From Culex pipiens pallens (lineage: Eukaryota; Arthropoda; Insecta; Diptera; Culicidae), in contig NC_068938.1 of assembly GCF_016801865.2 (NCBI RefSeq), positions 111,476,141 through 111,540,140 on the forward strand: a stretch of 64,000 bases of DNA, in the 5' to 3' direction. Made by a program: the position numbers and the translations under genes. Positions 11,741 through 24,140 of the stretch are shown here, piece after piece (position 1 is the first letter of the stretch; each line of letters opens with the position of its first letter). Below the pieces are notes generated by a model, which saw only the letters and a program-made list of their open reading frames with translations, ran no database searches and had not been told where the DNA came from.

Positions 11741-12769
11741 CCCAAGTAACATTTTAGGCTTTATCAAAGCTGTCACAATCGCGATAAAACCTTTCAGCCA
11801 AAACCAACATTAAAACCACTTAGTCGTAACAGCCTCCCCAGAACCTCGATAAACCTCTGTCAAAACCAAAAAGGACCTCCGCAAAACGTTGTCACGGCCT
11901 ATTTATAAAACCTACATAGGAGTTCAAGGCTTTACAACTGAGGCCTAACAAAATCCTCAAAGCCTTGATAAAACCTTTGTTAAAACCTAGTCAGGAGTAG
12001 AGGAAAAATGACATTTCATACGTCTTCAAACGTCTTATGCCAAATAGGTTTTATTTTGGCAAAAATCAAGTCTTTGTCTTGCCAAATCATAAAATGGAGA
12101 TGGTTTGCAAAAATGGCGATGATAAATAATAGATATTTTAGTAGGGGAGATAGAGCCAAAAAAATCTACTCGCTTCATTAAAAATCATTTTTTTGTAAAC
12201 ATAGTTTTTAATGTTAAAACATATTTTGTTGCAATTCTCAAAAAAAAAAATATTTTTAAACATCTATTGCATCTATATTTTATATCAGAAATTCAGCATA
12301 AATGAGTGTTTTCGTATTATTTAAATCAAGTTTCTCATTTCTCTATTTTTTCAACAAAGATGGCGGTCAATCAAATTCAATTAGAACACGCGTTTAGCGC
12401 CATATTTATGCACTGCTAGTTAGCCGCGTTAAAAGCTTTTTTAGGAGCTTGTGGTTTCAAGTAAGCTTTTCGCATACCTAACGGCACTTGACAGCTAAAC
12501 CACCTTTGGTTTTAAAGAAGAATGCGATAAAACCGTTTGGCATGACATTGCCATTGGGTTTTCAAGACTCTCTTAAAACTTTCATAAAACCTTATTGAAA
12601 GCCTCTTACAAGGTTTTATGTCTGAGGCATAAAACCCTGTTAGAACCTATTAATTAGCTCTTGCTCATTAGTTGCGGTGAATGCCCAAATAAAACTAGCA
12701 ATCAAGATGCTACCATAAAACCTTAATAAAACTAGGTGGTGGCTAGTTGGTTTAAAAATGTTTCTTGGG
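11741..12769. mobile_element. TA-flanked MITE, TIR CCCAAG(T/A)AACATTTT
   Basis: Termini CCCAAGTAACATTTT and, inverted, CCCAAGAAACATTTTTAAAC are bordered by TA at 11739-11740 and 12770-12771. The interior carries many degenerate ATAAAACCT units in both orientations, probably internal amplification. No protein ORF is present. Confidence 0.7.
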
Positions 12770-12941
12770 TAAGGCTACCAACTCTTGCTGAGCAAAAATC
12801 CGTATACTTCACCGATATGACACCATGGTATACCGAACAAAAACTGTCAAGGAATTATTTAGATAAATTTGGAATTTGTGAATTAAAAATATTTTTGTTA
12901 AACGTTTAAAAGTCTACGAAATGTCAAGTTTGCTTTTACGA

Positions 12942-13110
12942 ATAATTACCTCTTTTATGATGTAATTTTACCTCAATTTAGACTGAAAAAGTGACATTAC
13001 ACCAGCAAAGTGGTAAATTTCACATTTCCAGAGGTAAAATTACACCTTTTTTCTGTCATAAAAGATGTACCCCTTCCCAGATGTAATATTACCATGATTT
13101 TTTTTCTTCG
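12942..13110. mobile_element. Relative of the CACAGAAAA MITE (inverted copy)
   Basis: The segment is similar, in reverse orientation, to 49985-50155. Both carry TTACCTCTTTTATGATGTAA, CTGAAAAAGTGACATTACAC and AGATGTAATATTACCATGAT in the same order. The termini are less clear here than in the other copy. Confidence 0.55.
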
Positions 13111-13361
13111 CAGTTCTGGGTGTGGTAGTAATGAAAGCCTGGCAAAAAAATGATTTTGTGAAGCAGCCACAAGATTTTTGACTGACATTTCAGAGCTGCG
13201 GTAAAAAAAAAATAAAACGATGATAAAATGTCATAAATTCGAAACATTAATAAAAAATTGGGTTTAAGTTTTTTTTCGAGTTGGTTTGAAAAACAATCAA
13301 TAAATCTTTAAAAAATATAATATTAAAAAAAAGAATATTCTTAAATAATCAATATCAAATC

Positions 13362-14545
13362 GTCGCCATCGTGCTAACTTGTCGTACGTGCATTTTGGGC
13401 CAAATTGAGTTAAGAACGCCATTTTGTGCAGTTCACAATGCCTCACCTTTTGACCTTCACAGATCCCCAAAATTCGATTTCAATCCTGAGATATTCAACA
13501 AAAACCGAAAAAACTCCGTGCATTTTTGTCACTTTACATATGAAAGTAGTTTCAATCTTGTCGTGCTATCTTGTCACTCCATGAAAATTGATGTAAGTGC
13601 GACAAAAGGCCAAAGGGATTTCAGGCCAGGAAAGTCAGGATGCGTTTGTCGCACGTACAAGCTAGACTACCGTAAACATTTGTAATTATAACTCGGGACT
13701 CCAGCAACCAACTTCAACCAAACTTCGGGACAATGCACAGAATGGTCAGCGAAACAAAACGTGTTTGTTATTGTTTACATTGCGTACTCTCGTTTTTGTA
13801 TATTCAAGGTCAAACATTAAAACGCGTTTTTCTCGAAACGTCAAAATGGCGGGTGCGACAAGATAGCACGACGACGTCGAAATGTTAAAATACTGCTTTA
13901 AATGGTGTTGAATATTGAAAACATAATTTAACAATTTTCCGAGAAATCCGCTAAAAATATTTTCAGGCTTTACCCTCTTTGGTCCCGAGACCTTCAAAAC
14001 AGCATTTTAAGTTTTCATACGACCTTTTCAAATGTTAGGCTAGATATTTGAAACATCTGACTTTTCTTTTCCTAAAAAGCCCTTTCGTTTGCGTCCAAGA
14101 TAGCTTAAGTCGTTTGAAATGGCGGGGAGTTGTGATATTTTTTATATTGGTTTTCAGGCTACCTTAACACGGCGTAGGTCATCCTAATGGCCAAACAAGA
14201 AAATATGGGTGCTTTTATTTCGGCAAAGGAACCGCCAGAAAAATGTTGAGCCCGATCGGACACCGTTTTATTTTTAAAACCATGCTGTTTTCGTGGGGAA
14301 TTGCTGTATTTACAGTAGTCGAGCTGGTATTTGTGTCAAACACGTTCTGATCTGAAATCTCTTTGCTCTTTGTCGCACTTACTTCAATTTTCAGGGTGTG
14401 TCAAGATAGCACGACAAGATTGAAACTTTTTTCATATGAGTAGTGACATAAGATGCACAAGGTTTTTTGCTGCACAACATAGCGTTCTTTACTCAATTCA
14501 CAAAAAAAAAACAAAATGCACGTGCGACAAGTTAGCACGACAGCT
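13362..14545. mobile_element. Foldback element, GTCGTGCTA...CTTGTCGCAC arms
   Basis: The left arm (13362-~13640) and right arm (~14365-14545) are inverted relatives. Each outer end carries CGTGCTAACTTGTCG-ACGTG and each inner end carries CAATCTTGTCGTGCTATCTT. A solitary arm-like piece is at 27285-27605, and short motifs occur at 3130, 4356 and 4981. Open frames of 77-104 residues here follow the repeat and are not convincing genes. Confidence 0.6.
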
Positions 14546-14549
14546 ACGG

Positions 14550-15373
14550 AATATTCTTTCATTAAATTTGACCAATTATAAGAATACACCCAAAATTCGG
14601 GGCTCATTGTTCACAGTTGGCGCGGCTGTAAAAGTAAATTATGGACAAAAAATACTTTTTCGCTCGTAGGCTGCCATTTACACCAAAACTAATATTTCTT
14701 CAAATTTCTTTCGACGTTCTATAGGGATTGAGATGGGCTACAATGTCCTTTCATTAGGTTTGGCCAAAATTTAGAATATACCCAGAATCCAGGGCTGTCT
14801 CATTGTTCCCCACTCATTTCAGTTCATGGATAACAATGAGACACTTTGATTTTTCTTCATTAAACTTTTCAAAATCTATGGAAATCTTTCAAAACATAAA
14901 TTAAAAGTGAGTTTTGGCATTTATAGAGTTTTAACTTCATTTAACCAAAAATACAAAGTTATTTGGTATAAATATATAGATTGAACAAAATTTTTTAGTA
15001 ATAACTTTTGTCAACTTTTTAGTATAACTTTTGTCAATCATTAATGTTTCATGTTAGCAAAATTACTCTAAAATGTTCAAGGCAAGTCACCTGCAATGGA
15101 ACAATACAAAAACATGATGTTTTACTAGAAAAATCTTGATTTTTGTAATGTGTTCCCCAGCTGCCTCATTGTTCCTGCCAAGTGCGTCTACAATGAGACA
15201 GTTGAATAACTCTGGCTGTAGATGTCGGATCGATCTCATATTTTGGTCAATGTTAGAACACATTAAAAGAAAGAAAAAGCAACAAGAAACTTATTAAAAC
15301 ATACTGATGAAAAAATGAGAAAAATCGTTGAAAGTTGAAAACCAAAAGTGTCTCTTTGATGACTACCCTACCC
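14550..15373. other. AT-rich non-coding DNA
   Basis: No gene is visible. CTCATTGTTCC and its inverse CAATGAGACA recur between 14790 and 15350, which hints at a further degenerate inverted-repeat element whose edges I could not fix. Confidence 0.3.
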
Positions 15374-15376
15374 TAA

Positions 15377-15573
15377 AGGAGCCATTACACTACCGCAAAC
15401 AAACTCGCACTTTTTCGTGTTTGACAGTTTGCCAAAGTCGCAAACTTGTTTGCGGCAACCTCGCAAACAAGGCAAATTGTAAGCAGGCTGACGTTTGAAC
15501 AAACAAATCCAGGCAAACAAACTGGCAAGCTGTCAAAAAGTGCGAGTTTGTTTGCGGTAGTGTAATGGCTCCT
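15377..15573. mobile_element. 197-bp Harbinger-like MITE with TAA duplication
   Basis: Near-perfect terminal inverted repeats of about 40 bp start AGGAGCCATTACACTACCGC. They are bordered by TAA at 15374-15376 and 15574-15576. The short interior contains more pieces of the GCAAACAAACT motif in both orientations. A 3-bp TAA/TTA duplication is characteristic of PIF/Harbinger transposition; the family assignment is inference. Confidence 0.8.
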
Positions 15574-15576
15574 TAA

Positions 15577-18015
15577 GGAAAAATAAACGTTGCAAATTGA
15601 GTTCTTTGTATTTCACACTTTAATTTTATTCCAAATGTTAAGAGACAAAAAAAAACTGTAAATAAAAATCATCAACCTGTTATTCCCACTTGCCCGGGGC
15701 CACCCACGCCGACACCCGATGGGCGAGTGGGCTTTTGTGTGGTGCATTTGTTTGAAATCCGATGATTGGGATTTGATTAGAAAGGTAGATTTTGATTGAT
15801 ATGCGTGTGTGTGGCATTGTGGTGGCAAACCATCACAGGCAGCGATAAATAACAGCCCTGGCCATTCGGTAGTGAATTTTAGACCGCCCTTCGTCGCACG
15901 GGTTTTGAGGGTTGAAATTGGATGGTCGCGCGGCGGAGGGGGATGACACTGGAATGTTGTGTAGGTACAAATTAGTAGTGTGGTTGTGTTTAGCAAATAA
16001 TTTGCCATCTGCATACAATTTGCGATTAAAAAGTGTGTTTATTTCAAACAATGGCAACAGTTTGCCGGACATGTGGTGCTGGTGCTGGCGCATGTAATTA
16101 GTTCGATAGTTCCGGAGGAGACGAAAGGAGAGCAGAGGAAACATAAACTACACTGTACTCAAAGTGGGAGTGTAGAGTTTCAGAGCAAATTTAGATTGGT
16201 GGGCATGTAATCAAACAAATTTACTGCAAACAAATGGTAAATATTTGCGCTACAACTTGCAACACTAAATTAATCAACCGTGTCTGGTTAATTGGGAGTG
16301 TTTTGGTGGGGTAACTATTTGCAACTCATCGACAAATTACCTTTAAAGCAATTCTACTCAGTCGGCATTAAACATAAAACTATTGATGTTATGTTTGTTC
16401 TTTCTATTTTAGTTTTTTTGCATTCTCTTTGAACTGAGATTGACCATATTAGCACGCACAAAATAAGTCTCTTTTTAGAGAAGCTGCTAATTCACCGCAT
16501 AGAGGCAAAAAGCAGGCAGCAATCTTTCCGAGCAAAATTATTCATTCATGACCGTTAATGGCATCGCACTGGAACACACAGAGTCGAGTCGAGCGCCACA
16601 AAATTGCATACTTGCCCATCGCAAAAAAAAATGGTCCTACAATTTCTACTTACAACTCACAGCACTCGGCAGCAACAGTTCGTTGAAAGGAGTAGCAAAA
16701 AAGAGTCGGACGAACGGAAAGTCAGCAGCCACCGTTAAAAGCATATTAAAATATTCACAACATTCATAATATACTATCATTGCAATAGGACGTATTGTGC
16801 AACGTCAGTCCTGGTGGTGAGAGAAATCCCCTCGCAACGGAAAATGAACAAAATTATAACTTCCAGATACGCTTTTGTTATTTCCGGAGCGGACACATGG
16901 CCCAGCCCCCTCCCAAACCGAGTGTAGGGGGGACTTTCTGACCAGCAGCTCATTCACATATGATGACCAGCGGGCACCGCAAACCACCCCCGGAACGAAC
17001 GAAACAAACGGAGATGAGCCTGATGTAGGTCGAGAAAAGTGATAAAAATTGCATGAACTGGGATTAGGATAATTGAGCTTTGCGCGCTGCTGATGCTGAT
17101 GCGCTGCGGTCGGAAAAATCACAATGTGATGGCCACCACCACCACACCACCACCGCAAGAGTCAGTAATCAGTAGGGAAATATAATGTAAATACAACAAC
17201 ATCAACATCGGTTGGAATAATTGGTCGGTGCCATCATAGATACGGTATAGATTGTGACAACTTTTTAATCTATGTTTCATTATTTAATGCATTTCTGGAA
17301 TGTATGGGGAGATCATTTTTCATGGGAATACGAGATATCAATCAGCCCAATGCAAACCACATGTGACAAAATTGTCAAGGATTTTGGTTTGGTCTGTTAT
17401 CATCAGTGCATTGTGTGAGGTTAAAAATATTTGTAATTTAAATAACTAGAATCTAATTATTTGGAGTGGGAACATTGCAATTTCCAGTTGAAATTTGCCT
17501 TTTTGCCTTGGAACAAAATATTGAAATAAAATATTCGTGAACTGATCCATAATTAACCGTTTATTCGGCCTAAAGAGTTTTTTTTGTAAACTAAATAATG
17601 TTTTATAATAGAAAAATAGAAATTAAAATCTATTATAGTTTTGCAAACTATATTTTCATAAATGTTAGCTATTTTGACGCACTTTTTTTAAATGTAAATC
17701 TCTACGTGTAAATTTTAAAAATGCAAATCATTTTCTTTACTACTTATTGTTTTGTCGTTATCAATTAAAGTTATTAAAAAAGTATGAATAACCTTACCGT
17801 TTCAAGCATCCATACAGTTTTGAATAGAAATCTTGCAATTTAGAACATCAAGGTTTTTTTTTGTAAAGAAGTGCAGTTCAAGAAAGTGTCTGAAAAAATT
17901 GATTTAAATAAGAAATCTGATATAAATATGATCAATTCTTACGTGAATCATTGTTGAAAATAAAAAGGATCTCAAAAAATCAAAGCAAGCTTAATCTTAG
18001 GCTGTTACACTTTTT
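15577..18015. other. Single-copy intergenic DNA, no gene seen
   Basis: This is one of the few stretches without obvious repeats. GC-richer patches at about 15680-15960 and 16850-17160 have antisense-overlapping open frames of 100-133 residues rich in His, Pro and Ser, with no recognisable domain. Such patches could be regulatory, but the sequence alone does not show it. Confidence 0.35.
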
Positions 18016-18614
18016 TGCAATTCCGTCGTGAAACTACTGAGCAACTCTCTTCGAAATCGGCCGATTTCGACCATTTTTATTTTTTGTATTTTTTGATTTG
18101 ACTCAAACTAAAGCCCTGTGGCCAAATAAGCTATTTTGCGTCATTGGTTCACCCATACAAGTCTCCATACAATTTTGGCTGTTGTCCATACAAAAATGGT
18201 ATGTAAATATTCAAACAGCTGTAACTTTTGAGTGAATTTTCTGACCAATCCGCAAAGTTGTAGGTATTGTTGAGGACTTTTGAGAAAAAAATAGGTACAC
18301 GGAAAAAAAAATGCAGATTTTTTTAACAACTTTTTTTTTCACTAAAACTCAATTTCCCAAAATACGTATTTTTTGATTTTCGAGATTTTTTGATATGTTT
18401 TAGGGGACAAAAATCCACAACTTTTGAGCTATAGAAAAACATGGTCAAAAAATCTGCCGCCGAGTTATGATTTTTTGAAAAAAGAGTGATTTTTGGAAAA
18501 AATCGAAGTTTCATGCAAAAACAAGTTTGACATTATTATTTAATGCAAAATTGAATTTGCAATCGAAAAGTACTTTACAGATTTTTTGATAAAGGGCTCC
18601 GTTTTCAAGATATA

Positions 18615-19024
18615 ACCACGGCAAATAGTGTCCAGGGCATTCGTGGAAATACAATGTCCCATCCCAGAGGGTCCCGGAGTACCAAACATTCTTAGCATGG
18701 TGCTCCCAACGAATACAACCAAATCTCGGAGCGTATGGTGGTGTGTCCCCACGCTTCTTCCTCCCCTGTCGATTCAAAATTGTGTTGTTGTTCGAACACT
18801 CTGTGCTCAAACTCAACCCAATTACGAGTCATCTCTGCGATACGGCTTTACGCAGTAGGCCTGGCCGCTTTAACGCTTGTGATGTTTCAATACATTCAGA
18901 TGCAATGGCGCACTACAAATGTTAATAAATGACAAGAAGATTGCTAGGCGTCTTCTAACCTAAGGCACTCTCCAGGATCCCTTCGAAAGATTGGCTGCGC
19001 TAGGGTCTGATTAGATTAGATTAG
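18615..19024 (+). mobile_element. Retroposon with 24-bp duplication and GATTA tail
   Basis: Direct repeats of at least 24 bp beginning AAAGGGCTCCGTTTTCAAGA lie at 18591-18614 and 19025-19048. The insert ends in GATTAGATTAGATTAG just before the second repeat, as expected for target-primed reverse transcription. The body is related to 442-716. It is a 5'-truncated LINE copy without a usable ORF. The duplication has stayed perfect, so the insertion is fairly young. Confidence 0.75.
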
Positions 19025-19650
19025 AAAGGGCTCCGTTTTCAAGATATAGCCACCGAAAGTTTGATTTTAGCGAAATATTTGCAGTTTTTCGATTTTTAAA
19101 AATAGTGACCATGAGTGACCATTTCTAAAAATATTTTTTTTGAAAAGTTCAGAAAATTTTCTACATTGAAGATTGGACATCGGGTTGCTGAGATAGAGCC
19201 GCTTTAAGAAAAAGAAACACGAAAATTGAAGTTTTCTAAGTCTCACCCAAACAGCCCACCATTTTCTAATGACGATATCTCAGCAACTAATGGTCCGATT
19301 ATCAATGTCAAAATATGAAACATTCGTGAAATTTTCCGATCTTCTCGAAAAAAATATTTTGAAAATTTTTAAATCAAGACTAACATTTTAAAAGGGCCAA
19401 ACATTGAATATTACGCCCTTTTGAAATGTTAGTCTTGATTTAATTTTTTTCAAAATATATATGGCAGATTTTTTTACCATGTTTCTCTATGGCTCAAAAG
19501 TTGCGGATTGTCCCCTAAAACATATCAAAAAATCTCAAAAATAAAAAAATACGTATTTTGGGAAATTGAGTTTTAGTGAAAAAAGGTTGATTAAAAAATC
19601 TGCAAAAAAATTCCGTGTATCTATTTTTTTCTCAAAAGTCCTCAACAATA

Positions 19651-20069
19651 CACCCAAAATTCAGAGTCGAGATAATCGTTCTCTCAAAATTTATTGAGGG
19701 CTCAGTGCCAAAATCGATAGAATAATGGTACCAACTCACACCATCATAACAAATGAGTTCATTCGTTAGTTGAATCAATAAATCTCCAACAAGTGTCATA
19801 CATCGACTTCTGACTTCTCCTTGGTCACCAAGCTGTGGTGGCCGAGGCAGCTAAGTCATTGGATTGGTTTGTCAAAGGTCTCTGGTTCGATTCTCGTTGT
19901 CGACACTTTTGGTTTTTTGTTTGACGGATGAACTTTTTTTGCAAATGAACCTCGAGAGAATAGTTCTATCGCCCATCTCGAGCTGTGTTCTCTGCGTCCG
20001 TGAATGGTACCACTATTCTCTCGACTCGAGACCATCATTCTCTCGGACTAGCGCTGCCAGTTTTGGGTG
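19651..20069. mobile_element. 419-bp TA MITE with internal tRNA-like unit, copy 1
   Basis: Short inverted ends CACCCAAAA are bordered by TA (19649-19650 and 20070-20071). The uninterrupted target is still visible in the opposite foldback arm near 18266 (GTTGTAGGTATTGTTGAGG, inverted). The core (about 19833-19907) looks like a pol III promoter: GTGGTGGCCGAGGCAGC (box A) and GGTTCGATTC (box B). A copy of exactly the same length, differing by only a few bases that I can see, is at 60217-60635. Confidence 0.8.
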
Positions 20070-20289
20070 TACCTACAACTTTGCCGAAGACACCAAATTG
20101 ATCAGAGAATTCACTCAAAAGTTACAGCTGTTTGAATATTTACATACCATTTTTGTATGGACAACTGCCAAAATTGTATGGGTGAACCAATGACACAAAA
20201 TAGCTTACTTGGTCATAGGGAAGGCCCCCACAAAGTTTGAGCCAAATCAAAAAATACAAATAAAATCCATTTCCAGTTTTGGTAGAGAA

Positions 20290-20690
20290 TTGCTCTACTT
20301 CCTTTTCCTGTCATTCTTGAACGACGAAACAACCTACTTTTCTGTACCAAAAATCACAGCATCGAATAGTAACCCTTTTCAAAACAAATGCTGAATTGTT
20401 CTACTTTTCAGCACTGAAATGGATGCTTGTTAGGAAAAGGTTAACTTTTCAGAAAAAAATTGATTTAAGTGATTCAATGCATGAACAATTGTCCTAAAAT
20501 TCCATTCAAAAGGTTTTTTCGGAATTTTAAAAAAACGTTGTATGGAACTCGTTTCAAACCTTGATTTTTTCATCACTCACGGTATTTATCCAACTCGGTG
20601 AACCTTGTTGGATAAATGTACGACTCGTGCTAAAAAAATCCACTTTTTGCCACTTGTTGCATAATCTACATTAGATTTAAAATGTATTAG
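20290..20690. mobile_element. Dispersed repeat, CCTGTCATTCTTGAACGACGA family
   Basis: The sequence is closely similar in the same orientation to 58760-59165 (TCCTGTCATTCTTGAACGAC, then TTCTACTTTTCAGCACTGAAATG, then GGATAAATGTACGACTCGTG). It is related to 54127-54675. The interior is rich in inverted GAAAAGT/ACTTTTC motifs. Confidence 0.6.
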
Positions 20691-20994
20691 ATCTAATGAA
20701 TCCTCAAACATCAATATTTTATAAATAGATTAAAATCTTGAATTATTGTAAATTAATTTTACTGCTTTACTGCTTTCATTATCATATTTTAGCATTAGCT
20801 CTTATCAATTAAATGTCCGTGAAAGCTTGTTTTTAGCATTATAAAATGTTCATGATTTGAATGGTCTGCAATCCAGTAATTTATAACACTCGTCGACTTA
20901 GGCATGTGCAAATTTCATTAAAATTTTGTGTCATCCCCCCCCCCTCCCCCAACAACATGGAAATTTATGTAAAATCAACTGAAATGAATTTTAA

Positions 20995-21402
20995 ATGTCA
21001 AATTGGACAAAGAATAATGTAGAAAAGATAAGTGGGATAAAATTAGTGAATCTAGAAGATATTATGTCATTTGAGATCGATGAGAATAAAAAACCAGAAA
21101 TAGCCGCTTTGTGGTTATGTATTCTAGCGATTTCTTTCAATTTGAAGTGCTACCCTGGACCTAGCTTGTTTGTTTTCAAAAAGGAAATACGTGAAATGAG
21201 ATGGAATAATAGATTAATTTTTTTTAATAACAATAAACGTTTTTTAAAACCCAAACAAAAAATGCATTCCCCTGCATTAAAAGTCATATTTAGCAGGTTT
21301 GATTCAAACAAAATTCTATTGAATTTTGATGAATATTCAATGCAAACAGATTTTTCAAAGCATTATTTTTTTCATAATATCTTACATTTTGTTGGAAACT
21401 AG
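20995..21402 (+). CDS. Hypothetical 135-residue ORF, doubtful
   Basis: An ATG-initiated frame of 135 codons lies in very AT-rich DNA. The product is Lys/Asn/Phe-rich with a short hydrophobic stretch (IAALWLCILAISFNL, residues ~36-50). I recognise no domain. No convincing splice sites, poly(A) signal or sister copy were found. Chance or a decayed transposon fragment is at least as likely as a gene. Confidence 0.15.
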   Translation: MSNWTKNNVEKISGIKLVNLEDIMSFEIDENKKPEIAALWLCILAISFNLKCYPGPSLFVFKKEIREMRWNNRLIFFNNNKRFLKPKQKMHSPALKVIFSRFDSNKILLNFDEYSMQTDFSKHYFFHNILHFVGN

Positions 21403-21409
21403 TGATTGC

Positions 21410-23370
21410 CAATCAACTGTACGGGTGTATATATTATAATGCATTTCCAATGTTTTTTTCATTGATTCAATTCAATTTGTGCTTTTATTAGAATTTAGCA
21501 GGAGACAATGTCAACCTTGATGACGGTTGGACAGTACCTACAAATATGTTGTCATTGGGTAATTCTCCGCCAACTCAAACAAAAGTTACTCCAACCTTTC
21601 TTCGATTTGCGTGAAACTTTGTCCTTAAAGATAACTTTTGTCCCTGATCACGAATCCGAACTCTTTTCAAAATTACGGAGTCGTGGTACGACCCTTTCCA
21701 TTTTTAAACATTCGAAAAACAACCTGTTTTCCAATAATTTGCAGCCTGAAATGGTGATGATTTGGAAATTTGAAAAAAAAAAAAAAAGTTTTTGAAATCT
21801 AACAAATAAAAATATAGTTTTTAAAACTCTGTCTTTTTTGTTAGTCAACTGTGAATAAACATTGGCAACCCAGAAGGGTATATTTTTCATTCAGAACAAA
21901 AATTTTGATTTTTTTTGTAATTTTGCAGGGTTATTTTTTAGAGTGTGACAATGTTGTACAAAATTGTAGAGCAGACAATCACAAAAATTTTGAATATGGG
22001 GATTTCTTGTAATCACCACTAATTATCGCGATTTAACAAGAATAAATGTTTCAATATAGGGACAATAAGTCTAATTTTTACATAATTATTGTAACATCTT
22101 TAAGGAATCCAATACATCATACAAACTACCAGTGGCTTATCACGAACCCCATTTGCCTTGAGTAGTCCTAAAATTCCATCAAAAACCACTTCAAAGCCAC
22201 TTTTGCGGCTTTTAATCCTTTCTTCCCACAGTTATTGCGTATAATCTTTTAAGCTCCCCCTTTTCCCATTAGCCTGCCTTTGTGGTTGAGGATTTATCTA
22301 TTTCCAAAAGACTAACCATATTTGAAGAACTTCAAACTAGCTAGGTATACGCAAATAGACGCAAATCTGGGGGTTCATTCGTCAATTGTTAAGTGGGTCC
22401 GTGAAAGGAAAAGAAAAGTAAACCAACTGTGTCAACTTTATCTCTGTTTTCGGAGGAGTGAAGGGGGACTATACCTGAGTGAAAGTAAACTTGACCACAT
22501 TCCACTCCAAAAAGTTTTCCCCCTTCGGATATCTGACTTGTGATGATTTACTCAACTCTGGTTAACTTTTTATCAACTTTCATCTTTCGAACAGGATGTG
22601 TGTGAGTGTGTGTGGTTTATGTACGTATCATTCTGTCATCAAGGACTTGATGACACTTTTCCTTAACTTCCGTTCTGTCGATCCCGATCCGAATCCCGAA
22701 ATCAAAACGAAAAGACGTAATGAAGACTTATGACATTGATTGGAACGGAAATATCGATTTGAATGGTGGAAATAAAGCCATTACCGGGCTAAACTCGCTG
22801 GATCAGCCAAGACGAGGTGACGTTTAGGTGTATTTCCGGTGGGTTCAACACACACACACACATACACACAAGTTCTCATATGAATCCATGACGAAGGCTT
22901 TTGTGTAATATCCTTACTTATTTGCGAAAACTCCCCAGCGTGATGGCGCTTGCCGGAATGAAATATCTGCGGTGTCTTGCTTGACTTTTGTCGTCGATTC
23001 CGGACGGCGCCTGGAATGAGTCGAAAAGTTTTCCCCAAAGAGTCAAAAGGATTTCCTTTCCCTGTGAGCACACACACCCACTCACCGAACCTCGCAGTCA
23101 AATGTTTCTCTTTTCTTTAGCCCTCGCACACACATCAATGGATCAATGGTGGATAAGGTGGCCCAATTCCGAGTTCTTTGCCCAGAGACCGGTAATGTGC
23201 GGGTTTTGGGTGGGATTGGGTGTGTGACTAAAACTAGATTCGATCTGAGCAGGGCAGTTTTCTTTCCCTTTTTTGGGTTGGGGGAAAGTATGACAATCTA
23301 TCAGCGATATACTGCACTTTGGAGTGAGAATTTGTGCATGACAAAAGGTGGTACCGTAAAACCGGATGAC
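21410..23370. other. Intergenic DNA, no gene seen
   Basis: Short open frames only. A (CA)n/CACACATACACAC tract lies at about 22848-22870. The GC-richer part near 22780-23220 has overlapping frames on both strands and no recognisable product. Confidence 0.35.
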
Positions 23371-23374
23371 TTTG

Positions 23375-23573
23375 ACAGCCGGGGTGACTTTAGGGCGCCT
23401 ACCTAAGGTGTCGTGATAAAGTCCAGTTTGTGACGATACACTACCTTCCCTTTACTAAGCAATCGATCCAGAAGGGAAAAGATCACCAGTTGTGTTGGTC
23501 CGAGCCGGGATTTGAACCCCGATCTACCGCTTACGAGGCGGACGCGTTGCCACTGGGCTAGGTGGCTCGGTCC
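23375..23573 (-). mobile_element. tRNA-derived SINE, minus strand
   Basis: Read on the minus strand, about 23573-23497 gives a tRNA-like head: CCGAGCC pairs with GGCTCGG, box A is TAGCCCAGTGG, box B is GGTTCAAATCC and the anticodon position reads CGT. The body continues to 23383 and is shared with a headless copy at 26541-26635 (GGGTGACTTTAGGGCGCCTA, CAGTTTGTGACGATACACTA). Its far end abuts a fragment of the CCGTAAAAC...GGGGTGAC terminal repeat of the MITE at 46212. Confidence 0.65.
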
Positions 23574-23617
23574 AATTTATATGTATTGAAAAGATTATAT
23601 AACTAAATTTAAACATT

Positions 23618-24140
23618 GTTTTGCCTTCCTCACCTCACTGAGGCAAGGCTGTAAAATCACTCAAAAAATGAACTTTTTAAATAAGCTTTCAAGATATATT
23701 TTTACGTATACATATCGGCTCAGAATCAAATTAGAATAGAATTTTTTTTCTCACTCACTTTTCTCGGAACTGGCTCGACCGATTTTGTCCGGATCTATGT
23801 CTTTGGATTCGTCTTCAGGTTCTTTGAGTCTTTTTTGAATTTCATCCGTTTTGGTGTAGTACTTTAAAAGTTATGATAGAAAAACTGTTTTGGTTGATAA
23901 AAAAGGGTCACTATTTACATAAATTGAAAGCTCCGGCGGATAGTTGTCGGAACTTTCCGCTCAGTGCACGCACACAAACACTGCAGTGTTTTCTAATGGT
24001 TCATTAAATTTATCATAGATGGCAGCTCTCAGATGTTTAGTGTCTTTACTAAGTAAGCGTTAGCCTAAGCTTTCGTAGTGTGTGGTTGCAAGGATTTAGG
24101 AGGAAGGCAGCAACCACTTTCTGGTGGATTAGTTAACGTT
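23618..24140. mobile_element. Hairpin-ended repeat, GCCTTCCTCACC family, copy 1
   Basis: The 5' end has TTTTGCCTTCCTCACCTCAC with a CCTCACTGAGG mini-hairpin. The 3' end has GAGGAAGGC, a hairpin of the CCACC...GGTGG type and then TTAACGTTTT. Related copies are 24138-25592, 42643-43204 and 49662-52175. A conserved interior reads ACGTATACATATCGACTCAG. Long terminal inverted repeats are absent. Confidence 0.65.

Larger units (their letters stand above)
18018..20310. mobile_element. Large foldback element carrying two insertions
   Basis: The left arm (about 18026-18470) and right arm (about 19465-20310, interrupted) are inverted relatives. CATTGGTTCACCCATACAA, AACAGCTGTAACTTTTGAGT, TCCTCAACAATACCTACAAC and TACGTATTTTGGGAAATTGA occur in mirror order. 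A short perfect-looking hairpin (19371-19441, arms AAATCAAGACTAACATTT and its inverse) lies between them. A retroposon (18615-19024) and a TA MITE (19651-20069) were inserted later. Confidence 0.65.

Noticed and set aside
23497..23573. Functional tRNA gene
   Set aside because: The tRNA-like folds in the window carry SINE bodies or sit in MITEs, and have mismatched or incomplete arms; none looks like a clean tRNA gene with a terminator.
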